Assembly: GCF_016904885.1 (NCBI RefSeq)
Contig: NZ_JADWYI010000001.1
Location: 3,038,001 to 3,102,000 of the forward strand
Direction: 5' to 3'
DNA length: 64,000 nucleotides
DNA from: Archangium primigenium
GTDB taxonomy: Bacteria; Myxococcota; Myxococcia; Myxococcales; Myxococcaceae
Under the pieces are notes generated by a model. The model was not told the DNA's origin, did not search any database, and saw only the letters and a program-made list of their open reading frames with translations. This document shows, piece by piece, positions 36,847-44,772 of the stretch. The stretch's first letter is position 1. Every line of letters starts with the position of its first letter. The position numbers and the translations under genes were made by a program.

Positions 36847-38169
36847 TCAGCCCGCGCGGGCCACGCCTTCCCGCCGCTGCTCCAGCGCGCCGCGCAGCAC
36901 CCGCGCCAGGCGCGCCACGCCCTCCTCGATCCGCTCGGGCGTGAGGTAGCTGACCGACAGCCGCAGCTCGTGCTCGCCGCCCGTGCCCAGGTAGAAGTAG
37001 CGCATGGGCGTCCAGATGACCTGGTGCTGCCGCGCGGACTGCTCGAGCAGCGCCTCGTCCGCCGCGATGGGCAACTTCATCACCAGGAAGAAGCCCCCGT
37101 CCGGCACGTTCCAGCTCACGTCGCGGGCCCACGCCTCGCTCCGGGGGAAGTGGCGCGCCAGGGACTGGAGCGTCGCGTCCATGTTCTCCTTGTAGAAGCG
37201 GATCGCCTCCTGGTTGGCGTCGAGCAGGCTGCAGTCGTTCATCACCAGCATGCCGCCGATCAGCGCCTGGCAGATGGGCGAGGTGTTCACGGTGAGCATG
37301 CTCTTGATCTTCGAGAACTCCTCGGCCAGCAGGTGCGGCGCGCCCGAGGGGCCGGTGACGCGCTGATCCGCCACGGCGTAGCCCACGCGCAGCCCGGGGA
37401 AGGCGGACTTGGAGAACGAGCCCAGGTAGATGACCTGGCCGCGCGTATCCATGGACTTGAGCGTGGGCTTGCGCGACCCCTCGCGCGAGAAGAAGCCGTA
37501 GGGGTTGTCCTCGAGGATGAGGAAGTCCTCGCGCGCGGCGATCTCCAGCAGGCGCGCGCGCTCGGGGGCCGGGAGGCTGCGCCCGGACGGGTTGGCGAAG
37601 TCCGCGACGAGGTAGAGCGCCCGGGGCCGCTTGCCCTCGGCCCGCAGGGCCTCCAGCGTCGCCTCGAGCGCGTGCAGATCCAAGCCCTGTTCGCCCTCGG
37701 TCACCGGGGCGACCGCGATGTCCAGGAGCTTCGCGGCGCCGGTGATGCCGATGTAGCAGGGCATGCCCACCAGCAGCACGTCCGTGGGCTGGGAGAACAG
37801 CGCGCGCAGGGCGAGGAACATGCCTTCCTGGCAGCCCACCGTGACGACGATGGACTCGGGCGCGGCGCGGATGCCCTCGTCCTTCTCCAGCATCCGGGCG
37901 ATCAGATCGTGGATGTGGCCGTTGGTCCGGCCGTACTGGAAGAGGTTGGTGCGGATGCGCTCCTCGGAGAAGCCCCGCGCCTCGCGCAGGTGGCGTGTGT
38001 ACGCGTCCAGGTAGGTGGTGAGCTGCTGGGGATCGTAGAACTTCTCGTGCGGCCGACCGGGCGCGAAGGAGATGGCGTCCGGGTAGCGGAGCGCGATCTC
38101 GTTCAAGAAGTTCATCACCTCGAGGGTGGGATCCGACAGGGAGGCGTGCAGGGAGTCTTGGAGCAGCAT
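36847..38169 (-). CDS. hpgT: 4-Hydroxyphenylglycine aminotransferase-like PLP enzyme
   Basis: A 440-aa fold-type I aminotransferase. It has FAPGRPHEKFYD near the N-terminus, the cofactor-binding Asn in DFANPSGRSL, Asp and Tyr in LEDNPYGFF, the Schiff-base lysine in LGSFSKSAFPGLRVGY and the substrate-binding arginine region HELRLSVSY. This pattern fits HpgT, which transaminates 4-hydroxybenzoylformate to 4-hydroxyphenylglycine (commonly with tyrosine as donor). The neighbouring hmo and hmaS genes supply the two preceding steps. It lies on the opposite strand. Its ATG at 38169 has no Shine-Dalgarno and abuts a strong RNA hairpin, so its expression may be controlled or the start may differ. Confidence 0.85.
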   Translation of the reverse strand: MLLQDSLHASLSDPTLEVMNFLNEIALRYPDAISFAPGRPHEKFYDPQQLTTYLDAYTRHLREARGFSEERIRTNLFQYGRTNGHIHDLIARMLEKDEGIRAAPESIVVTVGCQEGMFLALRALFSQPTDVLLVGMPCYIGITGAAKLLDIAVAPVTEGEQGLDLHALEATLEALRAEGKRPRALYLVADFANPSGRSLPAPERARLLEIAAREDFLILEDNPYGFFSREGSRKPTLKSMDTRGQVIYLGSFSKSAFPGLRVGYAVADQRVTGPSGAPHLLAEEFSKIKSMLTVNTSPICQALIGGMLVMNDCSLLDANQEAIRFYKENMDATLQSLARHFPRSEAWARDVSWNVPDGGFFLVMKLPIAADEALLEQSARQHQVIWTPMRYFYLGTGGEHELRLSVSYLTPERIEEGVARLARVLRGALEQRREGVARAG

Positions 38170-38170
38170 G

Positions 38171-38203
38171 GGAGCGGAAGCGGGAGGATCCCACTTCCGC
38201 TCC
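38171..38203 (-). terminator. 15-bp stem-loop between the CARDB lipoprotein and hpgT start
   Basis: Read on the minus strand, GGAGCGGAAGUGGGA and UCCCGCUUCCGCUCC are separated by a 3-nt loop and pair along all 15 positions, with one G-U wobble. Read as plus-strand RNA the same position would be an A-C mismatch, so the structure is kept for minus-strand transcripts. It lies 16 nt after the lipoprotein stop and ends 1 nt before the hpgT ATG. No T run follows. It may terminate the upstream transcript or block the hpgT ribosome site. Confidence 0.6.
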
Positions 38204-38218
38204 GAGCCTGTCAAAGCG

Positions 38219-41200
38219 TCAGGGGGCGATGTACATCCACCCACCGAGCAGGCTGTTGTTGTCCGTGCGCAGCTCCATGGTCGAGGGCGCCGGGTTGACC
38301 ACGGCCCCCACGTACACCGGCCCCGGGGCTCCCGGACCGCTCGGCGGGAACGGCCAGACCGGCGCGGTGATGGCCACCGTCTCGCACCAGCCGGGCCGCA
38401 GGTTGCCCGTGAAGGCCTCGCCCACGAGCACGTCCGCGAAGGGGGCGTCCGGGCCGGGCGCGCGCAGGGTGGTGTCCGTGGACAGGAGCACGCTCACCCG
38501 CGTGGAGTCCTCGCGCGTGCCCTGGTTGCAGACGGTGACCCGCGTCGTGAGCGGCTGGCCCCCCTGGGTGAATACGGGATGTTCCACCGCGGTGAGGATG
38601 AAGTCCGGCGCCTCGCCCACGCCCAGCAGGTAGCCCGCGTGGGTGTTGTTGCTCGTGATGAGTTCCTGGCCCGGGAACTCCACTTCATGCGGATTCACGA
38701 CGGAGCCCAGGTGGAAGGCGCGCGGCTCGGACGGACCCGTGGTGGGCGGATGGACCGTGCCGTGGATGGACACCGTGCCGCACTGGCCCGGCGCGAGCGT
38801 GCTGATCGGCGCATGGCCCACCACGACGTCCGGCGAGCGTCTGTGGGGCCAATCCAACTGGAGGTGCGCGTCCTCGGACAGCACCAGCGCCACGTCCGTG
38901 CCCCCCGGGCCGGTGCCCTGGTTGCAGACGGTGACCTGGGCGGTGGTGGACTGGCCCTGCTCCACGCTGGCCGGGCCCGTGACCGAGCGGATGACGAAGT
39001 CCGGCCCTTGGCCCACGCCCAGCAGGTAGCCCGCGTGGGTGTTGTTGCTCGTGATGAGCTCCTCGCCCGGATAACCCGGGGGGCGCGGATCCACGACGGC
39101 GCCCAGGTGGAAGGCGCTCCGGGGGGCCGGCGTGAACGGGGGCTGGACCTGGCCCGAGATGGGGAGCGCGGCGCATTGGCCTGGGCGGAGCGCGTTGACG
39201 AAGGTGCTGCCCACCAGGATGTCCCCCGACATGGCCGGAGATTGGGGGAACTCCATCTGCTCATCCGTGGAGAGCAGCAGGCTCACCGGGGCGCTCCCCT
39301 CGCGGGTGCCCTGGTTGCAGACGGTGACCTGGGCGGTGAAGGACTGACCGTGCTCCACGTTCGCCGGACCCGTGACCGAGCGGATGACGAAGTCTGGCCC
39401 CTGGCCCACGCCCAACAGGTAGCCCGTGTGCGTGTTGTTGCTCGTGATGAGCTCCTCGCCCGGATAACCCGGAGGGCGCGGGTTCACGATGGCGCCCAGG
39501 TGGAGCGCGCGCGTCTCGGAGGAGAAGGCGTACGAGGGGATGTAGCCGGGAATGGAGACCGGGGTGCACTGGCCCGGCTGGAGCGTGGGCACATGCATGT
39601 CACCCACGAAGGCGTCCGGGCCCTGGCCGAACGTGGAGGCGGAGTCGAACCGCGCGTCCTCGGAGGCGAGCAGGACGAGCTGGGTGCTTCCCGAGCGGGT
39701 GCCCTGGTTGCAGACGGTGACCTGGGCGGTGAAGGACTGGCCGTGCTCCACGCTGGCCGGACCCGTGAGCGAGCGGATGACGAAGTCCGGCCCTTGGCCC
39801 ACGCCCAGCAGGTAGCCCGCGTGGGTGTTGTTGCTCGTGATGAGCTCCTCGCCCGGATAACCCGGGGGGCGCGGGTTCACGATGGCGCCCAGGTGGACGG
39901 CTCGCGACTCGTAGGAGAAGGGAGATGAGGGGATGTAGCCGGGAATGGAGAGCGGGAGGCACTGGCCCGGCTGGAGCGAGGGCACGGGCGTTTCACCCAC
40001 CCGGGCGTCCGGGCCCTGGCCGAACGTGGAGGCGGAGTCGAACCGCGTGTCCTCGGAGGCGAGCAGGACGAGCTGGGTGCTTCCCGAGCGGGTGCCCTGG
40101 TTGCAGACGGTGACCTGGGTGGTGAAGGGCTGGCCGTGCTCCACGCTGGCCGGACCCGTGAGCGAGCGGATGACGAAGTCCGGCCCTTGGCCCACGCCCA
40201 GCAGGTAGCCCGCGTGGGTGTTGTTGCTCGTGATGAGCTCCTCGCCCGGATAACCCGGGGGGCGCGGGTTCACGATGGCGCCCAGGTGGAGCGCGCGCGT
40301 CTCATAGGAGAAGGTGTACGAGGGGATGTAGCCGGGAATGGAGACCGGGGTGCACTGGCCCGGCTGCAGCGAGGACACATGCGTCTCACCCGCGAAGGCG
40401 TCCGGGCCCTGGCCGAACGTGGAGGCGGAGTCGAACCGCGCGTCCTCGGAGGCGAGCAGGACGAGCTGGGTGCTTCCCGAGCGGGTGCCCTGGTTGCAGA
40501 CGGTGACCTGGGCGGTGAAGGACTGGCCGTGCTCCACGCTGGCCGGACCCGTGAGCGAGCGGATGACGAAGTCCGGCCCTTGGCCCACGCCCAGCAGGTA
40601 GCCCGTGTGCGTGTTGTTGCTCGTGATGAGCTCCTCGCCCGGATAACCCGGAGGGCGCGGGTTCACGATGGCGCCCAGGTGGAGCGCGCGCGTCTCGGAG
40701 GAGAAGGCGTACGAGGGGATGTAGCCGGGAATGGAGACCGGGGTGCACTGGCCCGGCTGGAGCGTGGGCACATGCATGTCACCCACGAAGGCGTCCGGGC
40801 CCTGGCCGAACGTGGAGGCGGAGTCGAACTGAGCGTCCTCGGAGGCGAGCAGGACGAGCTGGGTGCTTCCCGAGCGGGTGCCCTGGTTGCAGACGGTGAC
40901 CTGGGCGGTGAAGGACTGGCCGTGCTCCACGCTGGCCGGGCCCGTGAGCGAGCGGATGACGAAGTCCGGCCCTTGGCCCACGCCCAACAGGTAGCCCGGG
41001 TGGGTGTTGTTGCTCGCGATGAGTTCCCGGTTCGGAGAGGAGGCTTCCACCACGGCGCCCAGGTGGAAGGCGCGCGTCTCGGGGGACACGGAGGGCGGAC
41101 GCATGGCGCTCGCGTCGATGGACACCGGCGTGCACTGGCCGGGTTGGAGCGGGTGCACCGGGAACTCCCCGAGGAGCGAGTCCTCGGGCGGCGAGGCGGC

Positions 41201-42208
41201 GCCGGGAGCGCGGATGTTCTCGTCCTCGGAGAGCACCAGGAAGAGCCGGGCGCTGTCGCTCTCGGTTCCCCGGTTGCAGACGGTGACCTGGCTGATGAGC
41301 CGCTGGTCAGGGTTCACGCTGGTGGGGCCCGTGACCGAGGTGATGACGAAATCCGGCCCTTGGCCCACACCCAGCAGCCCGCCCGCGTAGGTGTTGTTGT
41401 CCTCGCGGAACTCCACCTGGGTGTTGAACGGATCCACCACGGCGCCCAGGTGGAAGGCGCGCGTTCCGGGAGCCGCGCCAGGCGGAGGGGTGGCATCGCC
41501 GAACGCGGTCACCGTCCTGCATTGGCCGTGGGCAAGGGAGGGCACCTGGGCGAGTCCCACCAGCGTGTCCTCGGGCGGCGAGGCGTCACCGGGGACGCGC
41601 GGGGTGGTGTCCTCGGAGAGGACCAGGGCCACCTGGGTGCTCGCGGTCTGGGTGCCCTGATTGCACACGGTGATGTCGGCGGTGAGGGGGCTTCCCGGCC
41701 GCACGCTGTCGGGACCCTTCACCGCGGTGACGACGAAGTCCTCCCGGATGCCCACGCTCATCGGAGCGCTGAAGCGCAAATCGTTGCCGGGATTCTCGTC
41801 GCCCTGGGTGAGCCGGGCCCCGACGTACCAGGAGCCCTCGGTGAGCGGGGGGAGGGAGAGCTGCGTCTGGCGTTGGGTGCACTGACCCGGCATGAGCAGG
41901 GCGGAGGACGTCACCCCCGCGGGGAAATCCGTCTCCGCGGACCAGGTGGTGTCCGCCGACAGGACGAGCTCCGCGGAGGCATACCCGGATGGGCCGCCGC
42001 GATTGCACAGCGTGACCGAAACGCCGACAGGGCTTCCGGGTGCGGCGCTGGGGGGCGTGCTGACCTCCGCTACCTCGAAGTCGAGTCCACTGCTCAGGGG
42101 CGTCGCGACCTCCGTCGCTCCCGTCGAAGGGGCCTCCGGTGATTGACATCCCAGGACTGCCATCAAGGACAGGGTTCCCAGGCCTCGTTTCATCCAGCGT
42201 TCATGCAT
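38219..42208 (-). CDS. Large CARDB-repeat lipoprotein (about ten repeats)
   Basis: A 1329-aa exported protein. MKRGLGTLSLMAVLGCQS is a lipoprotein signal with a VLGC lipobox. The mature part is about ten repeats of roughly 131 aa, each of the form PDFVI-x-S-(L/V)-TGP-x-SV followed by G-x-x-(F/L)-x-x-(Q/R)-VTVCNQGT, an SED/STD strand, LxPGQC and a terminal SNNTH-x-GYLLGVGQG. This is the CARDB/immunoglobulin-like adhesion repeat pattern. Each unit has two conserved Cys that could form a disulphide. Repeats 4-8 are nearly identical at the DNA level. It is probably surface or periplasmic, with a structural or adhesive role. Starts at 42208 (MHERW) or 42193 (MKRG) are both possible and neither has a clear ribosome site. 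It is divergent from the next gene across 174 bp. Confidence 0.85.
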   Translation of the reverse strand: MHERWMKRGLGTLSLMAVLGCQSPEAPSTGATEVATPLSSGLDFEVAEVSTPPSAAPGSPVGVSVTLCNRGGPSGYASAELVLSADTTWSAETDFPAGVTSSALLMPGQCTQRQTQLSLPPLTEGSWYVGARLTQGDENPGNDLRFSAPMSVGIREDFVVTAVKGPDSVRPGSPLTADITVCNQGTQTASTQVALVLSEDTTPRVPGDASPPEDTLVGLAQVPSLAHGQCRTVTAFGDATPPPGAAPGTRAFHLGAVVDPFNTQVEFREDNNTYAGGLLGVGQGPDFVITSVTGPTSVNPDQRLISQVTVCNRGTESDSARLFLVLSEDENIRAPGAASPPEDSLLGEFPVHPLQPGQCTPVSIDASAMRPPSVSPETRAFHLGAVVEASSPNRELIASNNTHPGYLLGVGQGPDFVIRSLTGPASVEHGQSFTAQVTVCNQGTRSGSTQLVLLASEDAQFDSASTFGQGPDAFVGDMHVPTLQPGQCTPVSIPGYIPSYAFSSETRALHLGAIVNPRPPGYPGEELITSNNTHTGYLLGVGQGPDFVIRSLTGPASVEHGQSFTAQVTVCNQGTRSGSTQLVLLASEDARFDSASTFGQGPDAFAGETHVSSLQPGQCTPVSIPGYIPSYTFSYETRALHLGAIVNPRPPGYPGEELITSNNTHAGYLLGVGQGPDFVIRSLTGPASVEHGQPFTTQVTVCNQGTRSGSTQLVLLASEDTRFDSASTFGQGPDARVGETPVPSLQPGQCLPLSIPGYIPSSPFSYESRAVHLGAIVNPRPPGYPGEELITSNNTHAGYLLGVGQGPDFVIRSLTGPASVEHGQSFTAQVTVCNQGTRSGSTQLVLLASEDARFDSASTFGQGPDAFVGDMHVPTLQPGQCTPVSIPGYIPSYAFSSETRALHLGAIVNPRPPGYPGEELITSNNTHTGYLLGVGQGPDFVIRSVTGPANVEHGQSFTAQVTVCNQGTREGSAPVSLLLSTDEQMEFPQSPAMSGDILVGSTFVNALRPGQCAALPISGQVQPPFTPAPRSAFHLGAVVDPRPPGYPGEELITSNNTHAGYLLGVGQGPDFVIRSVTGPASVEQGQSTTAQVTVCNQGTGPGGTDVALVLSEDAHLQLDWPHRRSPDVVVGHAPISTLAPGQCGTVSIHGTVHPPTTGPSEPRAFHLGSVVNPHEVEFPGQELITSNNTHAGYLLGVGEAPDFILTAVEHPVFTQGGQPLTTRVTVCNQGTREDSTRVSVLLSTDTTLRAPGPDAPFADVLVGEAFTGNLRPGWCETVAITAPVWPFPPSGPGAPGPVYVGAVVNPAPSTMELRTDNNSLLGGWMYIAP
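39387..40975. repeat. Tandem 393-bp repeats inside the CARDB gene
   Basis: At least four consecutive units start at about 40975, 40582, 40189 and 39796 (reading down the minus strand), spaced exactly 393 bp, and a fifth more diverged unit follows. Units are nearly identical in DNA. Units 4 and 7 of the protein differ at a single residue (AQFDSAS versus ARFDSAS), although the units between them differ more. The tract is therefore a recent in-frame amplification or gene-conversion product. Confidence 0.9.
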
Positions 42209-42382
42209 AGGGGGTTGGCTCTTTTTGAGAGGGAAGACCGCGCGGCCTTTCGCCAGGGAGGACCGCGCCCCCCCGACGTGCGCGGCGCCAGCATATTCTT
42301 TCGCCGCCAAATAAAACGGACTCCGAAGGAATTTCTGGCTGGACGGGCTATACGGGGTTGCGACTGTGTTAGAGACGCGGGC

Positions 42383-42781
42383 ATGGCGAGCCATGGACGA
42401 GGACGCCGCATCAATGTCGAGGGTGTCACCTATCGCTGGAGCGTGCGGGGCTCACGAACGCTCGGCGAGGGCGGTGCCTATCGGCTCCTGTCGATCGTCG
42501 CGGACGAGGCGACGGGCCAGGCCCTGCACGTGTGGGTACGGCACGATGACGTCTGGGTTCATTTCTCGGACTTGACGCGGCTCCGGGTGCGCGCGTCTCC
42601 GGCCTCACCTGGGCTCGTGTTCCGTGGCATCAAGCCGGGCCTGGTGGCCCAGGTCATCGCGGCGGCGCGCACGCGCGGGTGGGAGGCGTCGCGCCGGGGC
42701 CCGACCCTGGAGTTCGTCCTCGAGGAGGACCAGCGGCTCCTCCCCCTGGCGGAGTTCTCCGGGCGGGACGAAGTCCCTTAA
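42383..42781 (+). CDS. Hypothetical protein
   Basis: A 132-aa soluble, basic protein that I do not recognise. It starts MASHGRGRRINVEGVTYRW and has a beta-rich first half (AYRLLSIVADEATGQALHVWV) followed by a helix-containing C-terminal part (IKPGLVAQVIAAARTRGWEAS). It has no signal peptide and no obvious catalytic motif. It is divergent from the CARDB lipoprotein gene and ends 8 nt before the next gene, so the two downstream genes may be co-transcribed. Codon use matches the neighbours and supports it as a real gene. Confidence 0.6.
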   Translation: MASHGRGRRINVEGVTYRWSVRGSRTLGEGGAYRLLSIVADEATGQALHVWVRHDDVWVHFSDLTRLRVRASPASPGLVFRGIKPGLVAQVIAAARTRGWEASRRGPTLEFVLEEDQRLLPLAEFSGRDEVP

Positions 42782-42789
42782 GGTGCGGC

Positions 42790-43929
42790 ATGCCCTTGTT
42801 CCGTTCGTTCGCGCTGCTCGCGCTGCTGTCCGCCGGACCCGTGTCCGGGGACGAGTTGAAGACGCCCTTGTCCCGCGTCCAGGTGGAGTCCCCCGAGGCT
42901 CCTTTTCGGGGAGCGGTGCTCGCGGCGGGCGCGCCGACGGTCCAGAAGCGACCCAACGGCGTCGTCACCGTCAGCATCCCCCTGGGCACGAGCCGGCCCA
43001 TTTCCTGTCTGTTCTATCCCAACCCCATCGATGCCGGGGCCACGGCGCGCTCGCTGATCAACACGTTCCAGGCGCGCATCAAGTTCGAGCGCGTGCGGGC
43101 CACGGACGTGAAGACGCTCGCGAGGAGCCCGGCCCTCTACCTGGAAGGAGAGGTCTCCCAGGGCGGAAAGGTGGGCCGCATCCTGATGATGGTCCATGCG
43201 GATCCCGCGCTGCCCAAGGCCTGCTACCACGAGGAGCAGGGCCTCCCGCGGACGTTCCTCGACGTCACCGCGTCGCTGGCCACGGGGCTCACCTCCACCG
43301 CGGCCGAGAAGCCCGTGGCCTCCGTCTTCAGTGAGGTGCAGGTGCTGCGCGAGGGCGAGCAGGTGCTCGGGTTCCAGTCCACCGCCGTGTTCGGGGCCCG
43401 CTCGGGAGGCACGGTCCTCGAGCGCACCACCACCCGGGTGCGTCCGGGGCCCCCCTCCGAGCTCCAGTTCGAGGACATCAACGTCCAGGCGCACGCGGAC
43501 ACCTCGGGCCTGCTCGTGCGCGAGAGCTACGAGGAGCGGCGCGGAGACACCGTGGTGGGGCGCCTGGTCCTCACCCGCGAGCAGGACGGAGGCTCCCAGG
43601 TCCAGGGACAGTGGGCGGGCAAGGACGTCCAGGCACGCATGAAGGGCACGGTGGTGGGGGACGTGGGCCTCGCGCAACGGCTGCGGGACACCCTGCTCCA
43701 GCGCGGCAAGCCCGTGGAGGTGGTGATGTGGGAGCCCTCCGCCCATCCCACCGCGCCGACGAAGGTGGTGGCGCGCCGGCGCGCGGGCAAGGGACCCCGG
43801 GCCGCCACGCTGAAGGTGGGGACCGGGTCGCTGAACGTGGAGCTGGATGCCCATGGGTTCGTCTCCCGCGCCGAGGGGCCCGCGCCCCGTGTCACGCGCG
43901 AGCGGCTCTCCGAGACAGACGCGCCCTAG
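42790..43929 (+). CDS. Secreted hypothetical protein
   Basis: A 379-aa protein with an N-terminal signal peptide (MPLFRSFALLALLSAGPVSGDE). The mature part is predicted mostly beta, with a pair of Cys (RPISCLFYPN and PKACYHEEQG) and a C-terminal basic stretch (KVVARRRAGKGPRAATLKVG). No known catalytic motif is visible and I do not recognise the family. It begins 8 nt after the previous gene. It ends about 68 nt before the esterase gene, which has its own ribosome site. Confidence 0.6.
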   Translation: MPLFRSFALLALLSAGPVSGDELKTPLSRVQVESPEAPFRGAVLAAGAPTVQKRPNGVVTVSIPLGTSRPISCLFYPNPIDAGATARSLINTFQARIKFERVRATDVKTLARSPALYLEGEVSQGGKVGRILMMVHADPALPKACYHEEQGLPRTFLDVTASLATGLTSTAAEKPVASVFSEVQVLREGEQVLGFQSTAVFGARSGGTVLERTTTRVRPGPPSELQFEDINVQAHADTSGLLVRESYEERRGDTVVGRLVLTREQDGGSQVQGQWAGKDVQARMKGTVVGDVGLAQRLRDTLLQRGKPVEVVMWEPSAHPTAPTKVVARRRAGKGPRAATLKVGTGSLNVELDAHGFVSRAEGPAPRVTRERLSETDAP

Positions 43930-43997
43930 ATTCCCATGACGGACCGGGAGGGGGTTGGGCTAGATGGGGGTGGACCCTCCACGAGGAACTCGCCCTC

Positions 43998-44762
43998 ATG
44001 TCATCCGTCGATCCGAATCTCCGCCGGGAACTCCACGGCTGGTACAGCCACCGGTTGGGCATGGACATGCCCATCGTCCGCTACGGCCACTGGGGCCCGG
44101 CCCTGCTGCTGTTTCCCACCGCGGGAGGCGACTTCCTCGAGGCCGAGCGCATGGGGCTCATCCAGGCCGTCGCGCATCACCTGAGCGCCGGCCGCTTCCA
44201 GCTCTTCAGCATCAACAGCATCAACCCCTGGGCGTGGATGAATCCCGGCATGCCCATGCACGAGAAGGCCCACAACCAGGCGCGTTTCTCCGAGTACATC
44301 GAGAACGAGGTGGTCCCGCACGTGCGCCACTGTCTGGGCAACGAGCACGCGCGCATCGGCGCGGCGGGGGCCAGCTTCGGTGCCTTCCATGCCGCCAACG
44401 CCTTCTTCCGGCGTCCGGATCAGTTCGAGCTGCTGCTCGGGCTGGGCGGCCTCTACGATCTCCAGTCGGAGTTCCTCCACGGCTACTGGAGTGACGACGT
44501 CTACTTCAACAACCCTGTCTCCTACGTGCCGAACCTGGCCGAGGGCCACGGGATGGACCTGCTGCGCCACCACAGCCGGATCCACCTGGTGAGCAGCCGG
44601 GGCGCGTGGGAGTACCCGGAGTTCTCCGAGCACTTCAGCCACCTGCTGCACCAGCGGGGCATTCCCCACAACCTGGACATCTGGGGCCACGACATGCCCC
44701 ACGACTGGTCCACCTGGCACCGGCAGCTCGAGCACTACGTGGCCGAGCGGCTCGGCTACTGA
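43998..44762 (+). CDS. Alpha/beta-hydrolase esterase (putative esterase D family)
   Basis: A 254-aa cytoplasmic hydrolase. The nucleophile elbow is GAAGASFGAFHAANA (Ser in G-A-S-F-G). A likely catalytic Asp lies in the NLDIWGHDMPHDW region and His in the same GHDMPHDWSTWHRQL segment. The N-terminal half has WGPALLLFPTAGGDFLEAE, as in bacterial putative esterases that resemble human esterase D or the mycolyltransferase fold. ATG 43998 follows GAGGA at about 10 nt. It ends 10 nt before the glycosyltransferase gene. The natural ester is not known. Confidence 0.75.
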   Translation: MSSVDPNLRRELHGWYSHRLGMDMPIVRYGHWGPALLLFPTAGGDFLEAERMGLIQAVAHHLSAGRFQLFSINSINPWAWMNPGMPMHEKAHNQARFSEYIENEVVPHVRHCLGNEHARIGAAGASFGAFHAANAFFRRPDQFELLLGLGGLYDLQSEFLHGYWSDDVYFNNPVSYVPNLAEGHGMDLLRHHSRIHLVSSRGAWEYPEFSEHFSHLLHQRGIPHNLDIWGHDMPHDWSTWHRQLEHYVAERLGY

Positions 44763-44772
44763 GGCGCGGCGC

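Noticed and set aside
39387-40975. Regular repeats that might be taken for a CRISPR array.
   Set aside because: The 393-bp units are in-frame protein-coding repeats without short direct repeats and spacers, and there are no cas genes.
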